From: Membranipora membranacea
Lineage: Eukaryota > Bryozoa > Gymnolaemata > Cheilostomatida > Membraniporidae
Assembly: GCA_914767715.1 (NCBI GenBank)
Contig: OU612066.1
Coordinates: 7,941,001 to 8,005,000, forward strand
DNA length: 64,000 nt
Reading direction: 5' to 3'
Both the position numbers and the translations under genes were made by a program. Positions 1-15,000 of the stretch are shown here, piece by piece (position 1 is the first letter of the stretch; each line of letters starts with the position of its first letter). The notes under the pieces were generated by a model that was not told the origin of the DNA, searched no databases, and saw only the letters and a program-made list of their open reading frames with translations.

Positions 1-68
1 AGGTGTTCAGATCTGTGTTGGAAATTTGGCTCCTTGTCCTAATGGTTAGTCATATATGACCAACTTAC

Positions 69-3000
69 TGTGGAAATAGAACTCGTACAGAGCCACTCTC
101 TCCAGTAACACCCTGAGTAATTCAGTATAACTCTCCAGGCATGAGAAGAGCGCAGCAGCCTTAGCATAGTGGGATTCTGTCATACTCCGTAACTGCCTTG
201 ATCGCGCTTCAGATGAAATCTACAATGTAAATTACGATTAAAAACTGGCCACCATCGTAACTTTTTCAAAAAATTGTACCCAAATATTTTCAATATGGTG
301 GAGTTGGTGTAAATTCAGTTCTATGGTAAGTTGGCCGAGGTTATTAGTCTGGAGACGTTATCTCCTGCATCACTATGATTCAGGATTGAGTGAATTGAGC
401 TGTGGAAGCCTTGATGAGTGAGCTATTAATTAATTTGGCTGTTATGAATAAACAATTGATAGAACATGACTTTTAGATGGACCACCAGTGGTGAAATAAC
501 ATTAACTTTGGTGACCTGAGTGTTGTTTATCTCCGTTGAATTAACGAGAATCTGTGTTTACAAATTGTTATTGTGCTCACCTCAGCTGTATGGGTGATAT
601 AAACTTGATTTAATTAATATTCATAATTAGCAGTAATAATAGGCAAATAAGTTGTGAATAAATAAAACTTATGAAGACGCTAAGCAAACCCTCAACATAA
701 CCATAATATTGAAAACTGGAGGTAAACACCCACACCGATCAATGACAGGTTTCAGTATAAGTGATGAAAATTCTAGAATATACAGGTGGGGAGGTCTTAG
801 GTCAAATCTGAAATACGCAAAACACAAACGACAAGCCAATTATAGATTCCAGGCACCCGCTATTTCAGCAGATCCTGGTGTTATAAAAAGAAAAGTCCGA
901 TTTCACAAATCAAACAATTTTAGCAACAAGACAAGATAATTCTCATGTTTAATTTGCATCCCATTAATTAAGAGGTGGCGCTTAAAAGGGACATACACAT
1001 TTGCTTGTTCATGACTATTTCAGAGACCAACAAAATGTTTGCATCTAGATAAGACTGGCATCCCTAAATCATGACTAAAAACTGCGGAAATTAGAACCAA
1101 AATCTTTCCAACTCATTTTCTTAAATTTACAATAAGAGCTTCATCTGTGAACCGGGTACCAAATAGATAATAGATCACCTCTGACTTCCAAATTATTTTG
1201 GTAGTCCTTCTCATCTAGAATGATTCATTTTATTGAGCCTGTGGCAACTTTATGGCTATGAAAAAGGCAGCTTAAATATGTTCTAATTCCGATCAAATCC
1301 CTGTTTTTGAGTCAAGCCTACTCTAAACACAGGTAGTCCAATAAGTCCATATCACAAAAATAACCTATTTGTGTGCCTATTAGTGTATATTATATTTGCC
1401 AATTTTGAGTCCTTTGCGAACATTTTGAGATTCTTGAACAAGATATTGTACATGACATTGCAGAAACGCCTTGGCGTTGATTGAAATTAATGGCCACTTG
1501 TCATAAGAACTTTATGCCACAAATCGTACATCATGAACCTGAAATTTGTGTTCAACAGTCCAATGCATAGCCTTAATAATAATTATCAAGTCTATGGTTC
1601 AATGACAGTTGTGTTTCAAGGTAAACTCAAGGCCAAAATACACGAACATGGAAAACTTAACAAAAACTATAATTATACTTTTTTTTTTTTACCGGACAAG
1701 ACTTACAACAGAGTTTCTGTATGAGTTATGGAAGAGAGAGGCTAGTCTGTGGTGTATAGTGGCAGCTCTGTATTGTCTCATGACTTCTGTAGCTTCATGG
1801 TTATCACAGTACTTAAGAGCCTTCAACATCAGATTAGTGACATCTCTCTCAACCTGAACATAATTCAGTAAAGTAAAGCATGAGAAGGCAACTCATGGTC
1901 ATCACTACCAGCCTAATATAAAATAAGAACTCTTTCTATTGGTTTGTCACAATGTTTACCCACCAAAATTACGAGGTGTAGAAGGAAATAATATATTCAA
2001 CCCTTAATAAGGATGTAAAATTTTTGTTTTATGTCTTGGTTCTGGGCAACAGCATGTTTTATGGTAAGGGTTTAAGCACTTTTAATCTAGGTCAAACCGT
2101 TGGCACAAAGGAGACTGAAACTTGAGCAAATACCATTAATCTAGATATTCATAGCTGCACCATTAATCTAGATATTCATAGCTGCACCTAAGCCAAGATT
2201 TGACATTCGTAACATAAATGTCTACATGCAATATCATTTTGACGGCAAGGAAGCATATGGAATATTCAAAAAGCTCTCAAATAATATTTGGCCCCACCCA
2301 ATAGGCTCAGACTGACATTTTCAAGTTTAAAAAATGGGCTGCATTTGAGTGCTCGTCCTGACAACATTGTTTTCTCAAACGTGCAAGTGACACAGTTGTC
2401 TTATTAAATCATGTTGGCAAACAGAACCGATGGCAAGGCATTGACCGACATATTCGGCAAAAAAGATCATCACTGAGAACAAAATCCCCCCTATTTAATT
2501 TTGGCAGACAATATCTCCTATCGGCATTTTTTGAACTGCCACTTGTCAATAATTTTAAATATTCGAAGTGAATGGACAATACGATACAAACCTCATCCCT
2601 TGAGGTCATTGATAATGGCGTATAGTCTTGTAAAAGTGAGGCTATAGTACAGTAAACTCCTGATAACTCAAACGTTATCAGATTCCATATCTGTGGGCAA
2701 TTCTCTCTCTTATTCAGTACACTCAGGGCTTCTAGATACCTCTCAGCGGCCTGGAAACAACAAGGTGACATTATATCAAAATAAGATATATATATATATA
2801 TATATACACTTTTATTGTCTGCAACAATTCGTTATTACTAAAGTTTTATTACTTTTCATTATTTTACGTTAATTACGTTTATTATTTAATGTTAAAGGGC
2901 AACCAAGGTTTCAAACAACTTCTCTTTGATGGCCATTGATTAATAGCAGATTGCACCTTCTGCATAGGGAAAAAGACAAAATATAATTCGGATGATTATT

Positions 3001-6000
3001 CAGCCAGAATTCTTGTGAAACATTTCTTCCATCAGGTACTCAAACTCAGCTAAAAGAGAATACCACATAGCAGCTTCCTGTTCCTGTTATTATTTAGCCT
3101 GTGCTCTATAATTATTACAGCAAAGTCTTGGAACCTCCCCTAAACTGAAGTGTTACCCAGCTTTGAGTCAGCAACTACTTTGAGTTTTGCATCGCGTAGT
3201 GCACAAAGCTGATGCTGCCCAGCATATTATTTGTTACCCATTAATGCATTGCTGCGAAACCTTGGTTGCCCTTTAATTACAATTCATTATTACTAAGATG
3301 CTGGTGCTGGCTGAGTTATTCAGAAATAGCTTGGTCAAATATTCTCAGCAGACTGATGGGCATGCCAAAAACCAAGGAGAGTTAATCTGTAGCATGCGGT
3401 CATACATTATTACAGGAGAAAAATTCATTCTATATCGTAATACCCGTAATATAGCACAAGTTTGGGGAGGTTCCGACCAAAGGCGGATTGATTCAGGCTT
3501 ACCACTACCATCTTCAGATTATAATTTCCAAAAATGAAAAAAACCTGATGGACATTCTTGGAATGGTTCTTTGTCTATATCAAAATCTAATAAAGTTGAC
3601 TATGAGGAAAAAAGATTTATCAATTAAAGGTTTGCACACATCATGATATTTAATTAGAAACACTAGGGTGTGTACATGGAGATCTCCTGGATACAGTATT
3701 GACTGATTTGGGCCAAATTGCATAAAAAATGGTCACAACAACCACACCTCTAAATAATTAACCTACAAATTAATTTCCTTGGGGCTCTGTGGCAGTTTAT
3801 TGACCAAGAATAGTTTTCTTATTGCATTCATATTTCTGTCTGTCTGTCAGTCGGTCTGGTAACCTTGGATAGGTTTATTATGGCTAAAATATCTGTCACC
3901 ACCCAATTTAATATAAACTGTGACTAGATTTTATAGTTACCATAATAACCTAATGAATGTGCATGCATAATTACCAAATCTTTGATCATCTTTTTCATAA
4001 AGAGAGTTGCCAAAAGATGTTTTCTCAGAATTTGACATAAAATTTGTACTATGAGCCTTGTGAAAGGCCACTGACCTATAATTATTTAAAGTAATTACCA
4101 TAATAATTCATCACGCTGACTGTGATTTGAGTGGAAGATTGAGGATGATTTAAGGCATAAATGCGATTTCCCGTTTTGGTTTATCAAATTGTAAATGCTC
4201 ACCTACAACTCTCAGAGTAGAAGTAGAGCCAACATGTAGGTAGTAAAGAAACATTATTTTTAGAAATATGAGGAAATTCATGAATTTACAAATAATCAAT
4301 AAATCAACAGGCAGATGGGCTCAGTGAACATATTAGTACAGCAGGAATGCATTTCAAAACGCTAAGATGTTCAAAATGTTCAATTTTTAAACCAATGTTA
4401 CCTGGTTATACAAAGTCCTCTCCTGTGGTGTAAATTCTCCTCTCTCTGAGCTCACTATAACCTGAGCTCTTATTCTCAGTAGTCGGGCAGAGTTGGAGGT
4501 GAGCAGCGCCACGTTGTTAGTATCACATATTGTCTGGAAATAAGCTACACCCTTGTCAAGGTACACACCACTCGCATTCAACATATCATCTATAAGCTTA
4601 CTGTGGCTTCTCAAATCATTCTCAGCTGAAACAGAACAACAAATATTATTGTTGAAAGAAAAATAGAGCTTGGATGCATTTAACATATTAATGCTCAAAG
4701 CATCAGATATGGTAAAAATGAGTAATTCAAGTCCATGAACTTTCTCGAGAACCAAAGTTTGGCTCTGTATACGGGTTAGGAAAGTAGGACCAGGAACTTT
4801 ATCTACATGGCACCGAAAATAGAAGCAAACTGTCAAAATATGTGTATTCTTTGATATCTGTATGTAGGCGTTTTTGGGTATTGGTTGGTCGTTCTTGGGT
4901 ATTGGTGGGTTTCTTTCGTAGGTATTTTATGTGTTAGTATTATTGGTGGCAGACTTACAGTCATTGTACACATGAGATGCGTTATCCATGTAGAATTTGG
5001 ATAGTTCATTACAGCAGTTACCCAGCCGTCTGACCAAGGTAGAGTTGTCTTTTTCAGATTTGGGTGTTGTGTCCCTCTCACATATCTCGTAACATTGCAG
5101 AGAAGTGAGAAGCCTTTTCTCTATTGAGTCATCTAAGTGGTATAGACTCTCACATTCTAAAATAGAAATATCAGACTAGGCTATTATTGAAGGCCTTTGG
5201 TTACAGTTGAATACACATTCAGTCATTTCTCAAACTGTTTTGAGCAGCTGATATGGCGCACTCATATTTCATATTAAATTTGGCCCTAATTATAGTGAAA
5301 TCAGGTGGCGGGTTCTTTGCGATAACATCAGCAGACACTCGAACAGTAATTAGCTTGGCTCAACCTGCAGTTTGATCACACAACTATTACCAGGGTTTAA
5401 AACACTCACTTGAATCAGCTAACACATTGGCTATACTTTTGACGATCGCATCTTCATCCATGCTGCAGTTTTGATACTCAGCTCTGTACCTATCGATGTT
5501 TGACTTGGAGCCGAGTTTAAGCTGAATATCTCCACAAAGTCGCACCAGGAATATGAATAGCTCGTGCCTCTCCGCAACCACTTCATTGTCTAAGTAATTC
5601 AAGCTGTCTGTAAAATAATTATATAGAGGGATGTAGAGGATGCTACAGTTATTCATTGGTACAAATCATGAAGAGTTATCTTTTCTCTGAACAAAATATC
5701 AAAGAGGGAACAACTCTAACTGGGCAGTAACACAGTTATGTGTTACATATCAATTGGGTTACAATTGTGTTACATATGTGTTACATATCAATCTATCAAT
5801 TGCGCTCCTGACAAACACATCGTTAACAATTGCTGAGGTCTTATTAATACAAAGAGGAACATATTATTGTGTATTGAAGGAGTGGATTTGACATAAATTC
5901 GCTTGGGTGAATTGAATTTAAAACACTACAGTTCATGAGAAAAAAGATCTTACCATAACACAACATGGCAATCTTGACATATTTCAGAGCATTCCCGTAC

Positions 6001-9000
6001 TCCATCACTATGTTGTAGGAATCTGCCAACTTATAACAGGCAAACATAGTCTTACTCAGTAAAACTGCTTTGGACTACAAGTAAGAAACAAATGGTCTGA
6101 GATGGTGTTTAATCAAATTATGTAAATCAGCCGTACAACTCAGCATAAGTATTTACATAAAAGTGCTTGTGCCTTCTCTATGTTATTAGAGTTACAATCA
6201 GACAGCTCTTCCTAGAATGACCAGACTCAATTAATCATAAAAACAGTTAGCAAGCATGCAAATCCAACTTACTATCTGTCAATCATGAACTATGCATATC
6301 AACTTGTCTCCCAACCACACCCCACCCCACCCCACCACACCGAGAGATTTCTGGTAGAACCATACTGGGCGTCTATGTGAAGGTTCATAAAAGTTTTTTT
6401 CAGTCATTCATAGAGCAAAACATAATTGATTGATGTAGCTGTATGTATTATTTACCTGTCTGTGCCACGTGTCGGCGATGAGTTTGAGCCTCGAGTTGAC
6501 TATCTGCACAGTTGACTCGCTGCTCCTAGCCGAGTTATCCCCCTCTGCTGGAGTATACACTGATGTGTCCATACTGACAGGGTGTAATGGCTCATAAGGT
6601 AAGGGTATAGCTACACCGGGTTTAGCTTTAGAACTGTCGGCACACATCTCCATAGCATCTATGTCTTGATCTATAAGCTTTAAACCCTACAATTACACAA
6701 AGAGGCAAGACATTGTTACTTTGTTACATTATTGATATCCCTTTTCCTTTGGTATATCATTGGAATAAATTTGATTTCTTGCTTTGCAACAGATTGCGAT
6801 ATTATAACAGTAAGTTTGTCATCGCTCTATTTATTAATATCATGCTTGTTGCTGTCTGGAGCTGAATGATTGTACTGCCTGTAAATGTACATTTGTTACC
6901 TGGAGTTTGGGGCTGACTTACTATCAGCTAATATAAATATTCACTATCAAAGATGTGAGTCTATATAAAGTATTGAGGTTTAGTCAAAATTAGAAGCCAA
7001 AATTTTCACTATTTCAATCCTGCAAAAATTGAACAGTTTTTCTTCTTTACTTCTCTGAGGTAGTAAATGATTTGATTGTATGTTTATAGACCCGACTTTA
7101 CCTGAGCTATGTGACTGAGTGCAGACTGGCACCTGGATTCAGAACTGCCACTGATTGGTGGGAATTTGGATACAGTAGAATCTTTTGGTGTAGATCGGGC
7201 TGAAGAGTCAGTTTTTGAGAGAGATCTTACATTTAGTATGTGGCAACTTGTCTCCAAATCGGAGTCACTGGAGCTGTTCTATAACATAAGTTATGAGAAT
7301 GTGATAAAATATGACTGTGGATAGTAGTAAACAAAGTTTAAATGGAAACCCTGCTGCGTTTATACTGCCAATTGATCGCCGACTACTCAACCATCGATTA
7401 TATATGCTGCATGGAACTGACAGATCTATACCTTCGGTGACTTTGTTACAATGCTCTGATAGTTGGGTGTGTTCAATGGTAGACAATATAATCAATAAGT
7501 TCATGAGTTGCCAGCCTAATAGTTGGCAGTATAAACGCAGCTTTAGACTATATATATACACTATGAATATAGCATACATCGCCCAAGTTCTCAAACTTGG
7601 GTTAGAGTTGCTGTTAGTGGCATTCCACTAACAACTGCTGGTCAGTGGATGCTGATAGTGGAATGCCACTATCAAAAAATAATACCAGAAACAAATATGC
7701 GTATATGAAGATTCCCAAGCATAACATTCTGTCTTGACTGTCCTGTCTCTGTCTTGTTACGAGCAGTGATTCATAAAATTTATGATACTCCTAGTATAAC
7801 ATCGCAATGGCAATCCAGACAAAACATGTCAGCAGGTGAACGACTGGCTAAGCATTGTAGCACAGTGAAAAAGCTCACATTTGAATCATCTTCTGTCATA
7901 TTATCATCTTCAGAATCACTTTGAGAGTCGGTGTGAAGTTTATATAGATCTGTAGAGGTCATTGTATCGTCCTCCGTCAAGTAAAGCTCACACAATATTA
8001 CATTAGCTGTTACAGCAATCTAAAAAAAACCCAATGATATTAATTGATCAAGTTAAAATTACTAAAATCCTAGTCCTAATTTAGTTAGATTAGTGGCATT
8101 GCTACCTCGTTATCGTGATTTTCAAAACGTTTCCATAATATAGAACAATTTGAAAATATTTCCATCAAAGAAGAAGAATAAGCTTGATTTTTCCATTCTT
8201 GGATGCTCATTGTGTGCCCAATGAGAGAGAGTTCATTAGTGTGCGAATAGGAAAGATTTTTATCTAATTTAGTAATTTAATGGGATTTGATGTTGCCACA
8301 CTTGACACTTTAAAGAAGCAAATTCCTCTAGTGCAGGGGTACAATACAGGAAGAAAAAAATTCACCATATTTTGCTATCTTGCAAATAGGAACTTCAGTA
8401 AAATTCAATTACACTAATAATAGGAAGAAAATCTCATCTTCAGCCTATATATAGTCATATAAACATAATTGAAATATTGAATTGAAATATTTGCAGGGTA
8501 GTTGTACACTTTCCACAAGATGCATCAACTGATTCAAATAGAATCCATGAGTTGGGGATCTCATAGATATCTACAGTTACTAAAAACACAGGAGGACAAC
8601 TTCCTGCATCCCATGCCTGCCCAAGTTTGTGCAGGATTAGTGGAAGGGTGACCAACCACTGGACCCGCAAAAGCTGTGCCTCAGATACATACATGTGGCT
8701 TAGCCTCAGGAGCTAAAGTGAGGCAGTTAGTGAGTAGGGAGTGTATGAGGCCAGATTTGCTGCGATTCCTACTTCTGTGTAACTTGAGGGCTACTCTAAA
8801 TAACAAATGTGCCAGAGGATTTCTGAACGGATTCTCCTGATTATTCTCCTCATTGTACAGAGAAGTTAAATCGTATAGCTTCACAATATCTCCGTTCTTC
8901 TCTATCAAATAAAAACATAGACTTTTATGCTAGTGTTGTCAATATATCAAACTAACTAGACACCTGTTATTAGGTACGGTTGTTAAATAACGGTTGATTA

Positions 9001-12000
9001 AAATCAGGGAGATTTATCACACGCCACATCTTGAAGCATGGGCAGCAAGATATTTATTTCAATTGCTGCGCCAGATTGCTCTCTGTTTGTAGGCAGGTCG
9101 GAGCCCACCTGGGGGTCAACTGAACCCCAGTAGTCAATGGACTGCAGTGGACTTGGACCGGCGCATCAACCTACTGAGACACCTCCTACTACTAGATATA
9201 TGAACACGTGCCATCCGGGTCAACACTGTAGATTTCTAATAACCACAGTGAGCTCAGATCGGTGAACAGTTTGGTCACTATGGTCATTGGTTATGTTATC
9301 TGATACATACGTCTCTATACACCAAGAAGATCAATAGGTTCATGTTTACCCTTATATAACCAGTAGGTATGACCGACTTTAGTAGCATTAGATTTCAGGA
9401 AACTCCATATATTCTGTGCTATGTCCTTCACAAATTCTGGTTTGAACTCGGAGCCTCTTAGATTTGGTATTTGATGAGTTGGGAATCTCTCATATTTCTG
9501 TAATCGATATAAAAGTATGAGACAGAGAGTGAAAGGGTCAAAGAATGACTCAATTATTAGATACATATTTTCTTTCTGGTAAATTTTATAGATATGAAAA
9601 ACATTGTACCTGGATTCTATTTTTGACCCTATTTGAAGAAAATTCACACAAAAATGCATTCTCTTATCATGTGTGATCTTTGGTGAGAGTTTTTTGGAAT
9701 CAACACTCGACTAGAAAGTAAATTTCGAGGAGAGTCAGTGCACCTGGTTCAGTGCCATCTGATAGAGGGGTTGATTTATGGAGCACTCAATGTGACTTAT
9801 GTACTGGCAAAATACATTGGTCTACTAAATCTAAAATTTCCACAAAATAATAGATATATTACATCCTATATTGTGAGGAAACTTTAAAATGTCTACAAAA
9901 TATGAGATTTATATTATAACATAATATATCTAATATTTTGTGGGAAATTTTAAAATATGCTGTTAAGCCATTATTTTGTTCTCCCACACAGTATTGATAT
10001 CAAAAGGGAGTTAAGTCCTTATAAATACTGAACTTGAACATTGGAGGAAATAGATGGATTGGTGCTAACGGAATACAGATAGTTTTACAAGATGAATAGG
10101 GAATTTTATGGAAAACCAGTAGGAGAAAGCCTGATTTCCACCTGATAGACTTCATTAATCAGTGGAAGTGCTCAAACAGTTAAGGCTTCTGGAGATCTAA
10201 ACTTTAGGAATGTCTGGTAGTAGTGAGCAGCCTCAATACACCTGATCATAACTTGGATAGGATCTCAGACTATATTTTAGCGAGTGTACTTACCTGTACA
10301 AATCCACCGAGATGATAACACATAGCTATCTCTGGTACATTACACATCAGATTGTCAAGCCAGTATTCTAATCCAGTCAGTACAGTTATCGGGCTATTAG
10401 AATCTCTGTAATACAATAATAAACCAGCAGTATAGTAAGTAGAATAGACAAGAAATTTGCTTGATGACAATTTTGCCTACACGAATGAAGCTGATTTTGA
10501 CACACCGTAATCAATGATAACGTGGTACCTATCTTTAACCAATTTAGGGCCCGAGCTCTGAGCACATAGACTATACACAGTATACATGGTATATATGGTG
10601 ATGTGGTACATTGTATACATGGTCAATCATGTTACTGTAAGACTGTCCAATGAGAAATTCAACTCAAGACCTTAGAAACCATCATGTCAAGGAAAAGTGA
10701 ATCGATAACACTAGAGTAGCGCTGAGTAATCATATCTTACTGGGGTTACCAAGCCCTCAAATTGCATTTATATGACATCCCATTGTAAGGTTCCACCATA
10801 ATTACCACATCTAGGTTTGGAAAATAACCTCTTCATAATCTTAGTGTGAGACAAAATGACAATAAGTACCCAAGTATTTATAGACCAATACAATAATCAA
10901 CCCGCCTAGGGAAGCATTGACGTGGTTTTATAGGATACTACTACACTGGAGTTATTCTAATTAACTGCCGCAATATTGGACGAAGGACCAGGTGGTTTAA
11001 AGTACATGATTTGTAATCCTCACAATGAAGCACGTTTTGTAAAAACAGTATAATGAGGAACAATCAGAGAACATGACAAAATCTAGGTTCTTTTAACTTA
11101 AGTAGGAGAAGACAACCCATAAATCCTTTACCTGAGCCTTAGGCTGACACACGATGACTTATCAGTGAAGATTGGTAAATCTGTTCCTATCATCATCTTC
11201 ATATCCTCAAACTTCCACTGAACATGCTGGGCAAACTCACAGTCTTCTCCCAACTAAACAAATATAATAATTGAGAAATGAAACTTTGACATTTTGATAA
11301 AAACTTCCTGATATTTTATGATTTAATAATATTGATTTAAAATATTTACAATGAAAATAAGTAATGTCATGTCAAAAAGATAGTAAAATAGTGACCGTCA
11401 GAATATATATATTCCATTTTTATTCTGGAGAAGAATAAGTCCTTGGGACTTGTACCCAGAATGGGGATGCTGTTGTCACTAGTCAATGTCCAGGCTTCAT
11501 TGTGTGATGAGTTATTGCTTTGATCATTAAAAGATTGTATCAATTTCTTTTTATTAGGTTTTCGAGCAAATCTTCGTTTATTTTGGTAGGTTCTTTGCTT
11601 TTCTTATTGGTGGAATGTTGAGAAATGATTGTCAAAAGAAGTACTAGAAACGCTTCTGTAAATATTCCACGATGATTAGCGCTAGTAAACAGGATGTGCC
11701 AACCCGTAATAACTTTTTCATCCAGTGGCTCATGCTGTTTGAGAGTCCTTACTTGAGAGTTTAGGATTGTGCTGAGGTACTTGTAGATATTTGAATACCC
11801 AGTAGGATGAAGAGAAGGGAGAGAGGAAGCGCAACGGATCATCTCACGCATAAGTTCCCCTTGGTATTGATCAGATGCCATTGATGGTGTTTTGAAGCTA
11901 TTACTGTTGCTTTGGGAGAGAGTTCGGAGACGAGTGTGAAGGTTATTCGACTGCTATCGCATTTATTCTGAACCCTACCTGTTGTTTTTAATGACTAATC

Positions 12001-15000
12001 AAAGTTATCTTACACCCTATTTTATTCAAAATTATTCCTTACCTCAGAGTCATCAGAGAAGTAAAATTCATCGTCATCGGATGTATCATGGCGCCCGACT
12101 CCGCTAAAGTCCGCCTCCAAACTGTGTGTGTCGTCTCTAAACTGAGGTGAGAATGTGAGCTCAGACGGGTTGGTAGCGGGTGATGCTTCGCTCTGTCCAG
12201 CTTGCTGGGCTTCAGACATGATACTATAGTAGAGGAACTTGGAGAACATGTTCCTCTCGTTGAGTTTCTGCAATGACTGGTGTTCCCGAGGTACCTTTCC
12301 ACCCTACAAATATGTGAAACAACCCTGGAAATATACATAAATGTAACGTTACATGGAAAAAAACGGGTACATTTATGTCTCAATGACCTTGACAATTAGT
12401 CATCCCATTATTATATTACACAAACAAAAGTATACTTTTGAGCCACCAATACTAAATAAATAGACGCATAATGCTGAAATTGAGGTGTGAGTACCTACAA
12501 TTCAATGATGCAAACCAAAAATATCATGGCGACGCATTTGCTGCCGATAGTGTGAACTATCAGTGGAGACAAATCTAGGGACTACTCTGTGAAATCAATC
12601 CACGAAATCATATAGGCTTTAATCTAAGCTGCATAATTCTAATGCAATTTATGCTCTCAAAATGTTGAAATTGCCCCCTCCCCCTTAATAACTTGAGTAA
12701 AAGGTAAAAAGAAGAGTTGGTGAATAAATCACTATCAATCGAGCTAGAAAAATTGACTATGAAACACTTGTTTTAAAGGAAACATCAAACATTTTTTTTT
12801 GATTAGTATTAAAAATCGATACTTTTCTTAGTAACATAACTAGTCACAATTTTATGATGAGAATTAAAATCGACGGACAAAAACCCATGTAAACATACCA
12901 TCTGCAAACGTTTAGATATTAAAATGGATCTACATTGGTATTCCAGTTTGTGAGAGTTGTTCTACTTGGTAATTGGAAGTTTGCCTCGTAAAGATTTAGG
13001 TATATGTGGCATGTGGCGGACTAGAGTCGTGGTTTTCTCACTGTTTAGGGAGATATATAATTGTTGTGCAGATTTGAGAGAGCAATTATGAGATTTTTCT
13101 TTGCATCTAAGATCACTTTGTTAGTATTGCACCATACCATGTGACTGCCATATGATGGTCATGATTTGTATTCTCTGCACCATCAGGAAGCAAGACTAAG
13201 TCATCAGCATATTTTTTAATCTCTGTAGAGCAACCAGAATATAGAGTTCTATGTGCTGCACAGCTGATAACTAATTTTTGTGTGATCAAGGTTTGGGTGC
13301 GTGCGCAAAACCCTTAAGTCACTACAGGTATGTGTCAGCTGAAGGAGAAAGGCTAATTGGCACTTCTGTTTTTCACAATAGCAATCAATTGTTATTACGA
13401 TTAAGTGACAGCCTTACAGTGCATCAGAGCATTTTCTAGCTACTTTCTTATTTCAAACTGCTGAATCTCACTGTAGTTTTGGATGGCAAACTGTCAAGAC
13501 ATCAAGGAGCTGGCGAGGTAAATTGAACTTACAAGAATAATAATCATAATTTTGTTACTGTACAATATTATTTTTGTATTGGATTGTTCAAACTTTGCAC
13601 ACTTGATTTGAACTGATGTTGAATGATTGACCATTGTTTCTTTTTGCATTTGGATATCAGGTAGATAGTATCCAGAAATCTATGAACTGATTACATACAT
13701 TAATAGTTATTTCAGTAATACAACTTTGATGAAAGATAATCAAGAACATCCTTCCCGAATCTCCAATCTGCAATCCGGGCTGTGTTCAAACATTGACAAA
13801 AAATAAAATTGATAGTCTTTTAATTATTGTGCGCAATTGACAAAAATAAAGCAAATTTGGTGGATAAAAATTAGAGAACATAATGAAACTATTTTGTGGA
13901 AAAAATAACCCATGAACACTTTCAAAGTCACTCATTACTTTTATACGCATTGTAGGTCTCATACTGACAGACACATACATGCACAGAGAGATAATTTGGA
14001 ACTTGGTATGAGCAAGAAATTTGACGTATACAATGCCAAACATTTAAATGTCATGAATCTGAGTTTGGGTAAGGTCATATCATTGAATGGCGAAGTGTAG
14101 AAAATACTCCAGTTGACTTGACAATTAAGTACTGGACAAATATTTGGTAAAGTGAGAATAACTAGATTTAGTCATTAAATATAGAGTTCTTGCTGACATA
14201 CCTGTTGCTGCATGACAAGATCCATATAAAACTTTCTCATCCACTTCCAGTCTTGTTGTTGTTTTCTAAACAGATGCTTGTGGATGTCAAACTCATCAAT
14301 TAAAAGGGTTTTCCCAATTCTATGAACCATCAAGCTTAGCGGCTGGTCTTGGGCAAATGGCATGGCTAACAATGACTTGATGTTCTGAAGAGAAAAAAAA
14401 ACAGTTTCTACAGATATCAGCATGAAAAACGAAAGCATTTCAATTGAGAAAGCAAAAACATAAAAGCTGAAAAAGAATCTGGTTACAGCTGTTTGGTTAC
14501 AGAGTAAGTTCAACTAGGTGTAGTGATTCATGGAGAAGATAGTTTCAAACATTCTCAGCTACAATCCACATATAAGTCTTTATCTAATGATATCAACTGT
14601 AACCTAGAATGGACAGATAATCCAAAGAAACCTGAACCAGACATAAATATTGACTTTAATCTGTGAGCATTACCTTAGCGTCGGAGATAACATCGATGGA
14701 GTCAATGAGCTCTACTTTAGAGTGAGCCATGATCAAGCTGGACATGTGAGAGTTCTTCTGCTTGTTGTACAAAACTTTCTGAATGCACTTCTCTAGAGGA
14801 GAGCCAGCCCTGAGCCAGTTTTCAGGGGGGACATTCAGGTCCAGATCAGGTCCCAGCCATTTCATCGAACTGATTGGTCTTGGCATAAACTCTGATAAAC
14901 AGAAAGAGAATGTAATAAACCCATAAGCGCATTTTGATTTGAGAAGGCTGTACCACTACCGTAGAACCATCATGCTTCTCTGCATGGTTTTTCACTTATA

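Larger units (their letters stand above)
2751..4401 (-). other. EDRF1 intron 15, 1.65 kb
   Basis: Non-coding. Holds the AT microsatellite and the TTAA-bounded MITE; otherwise I see nothing beyond AT-rich DNA. Confidence 0.8.

Noticed and set aside
7265-7631. Overlapping open frames on both strands of more than 100 codons
   Set aside because: They lie within an EDRF1 intron and the two strands cannot both be coding; no family similarity seen.
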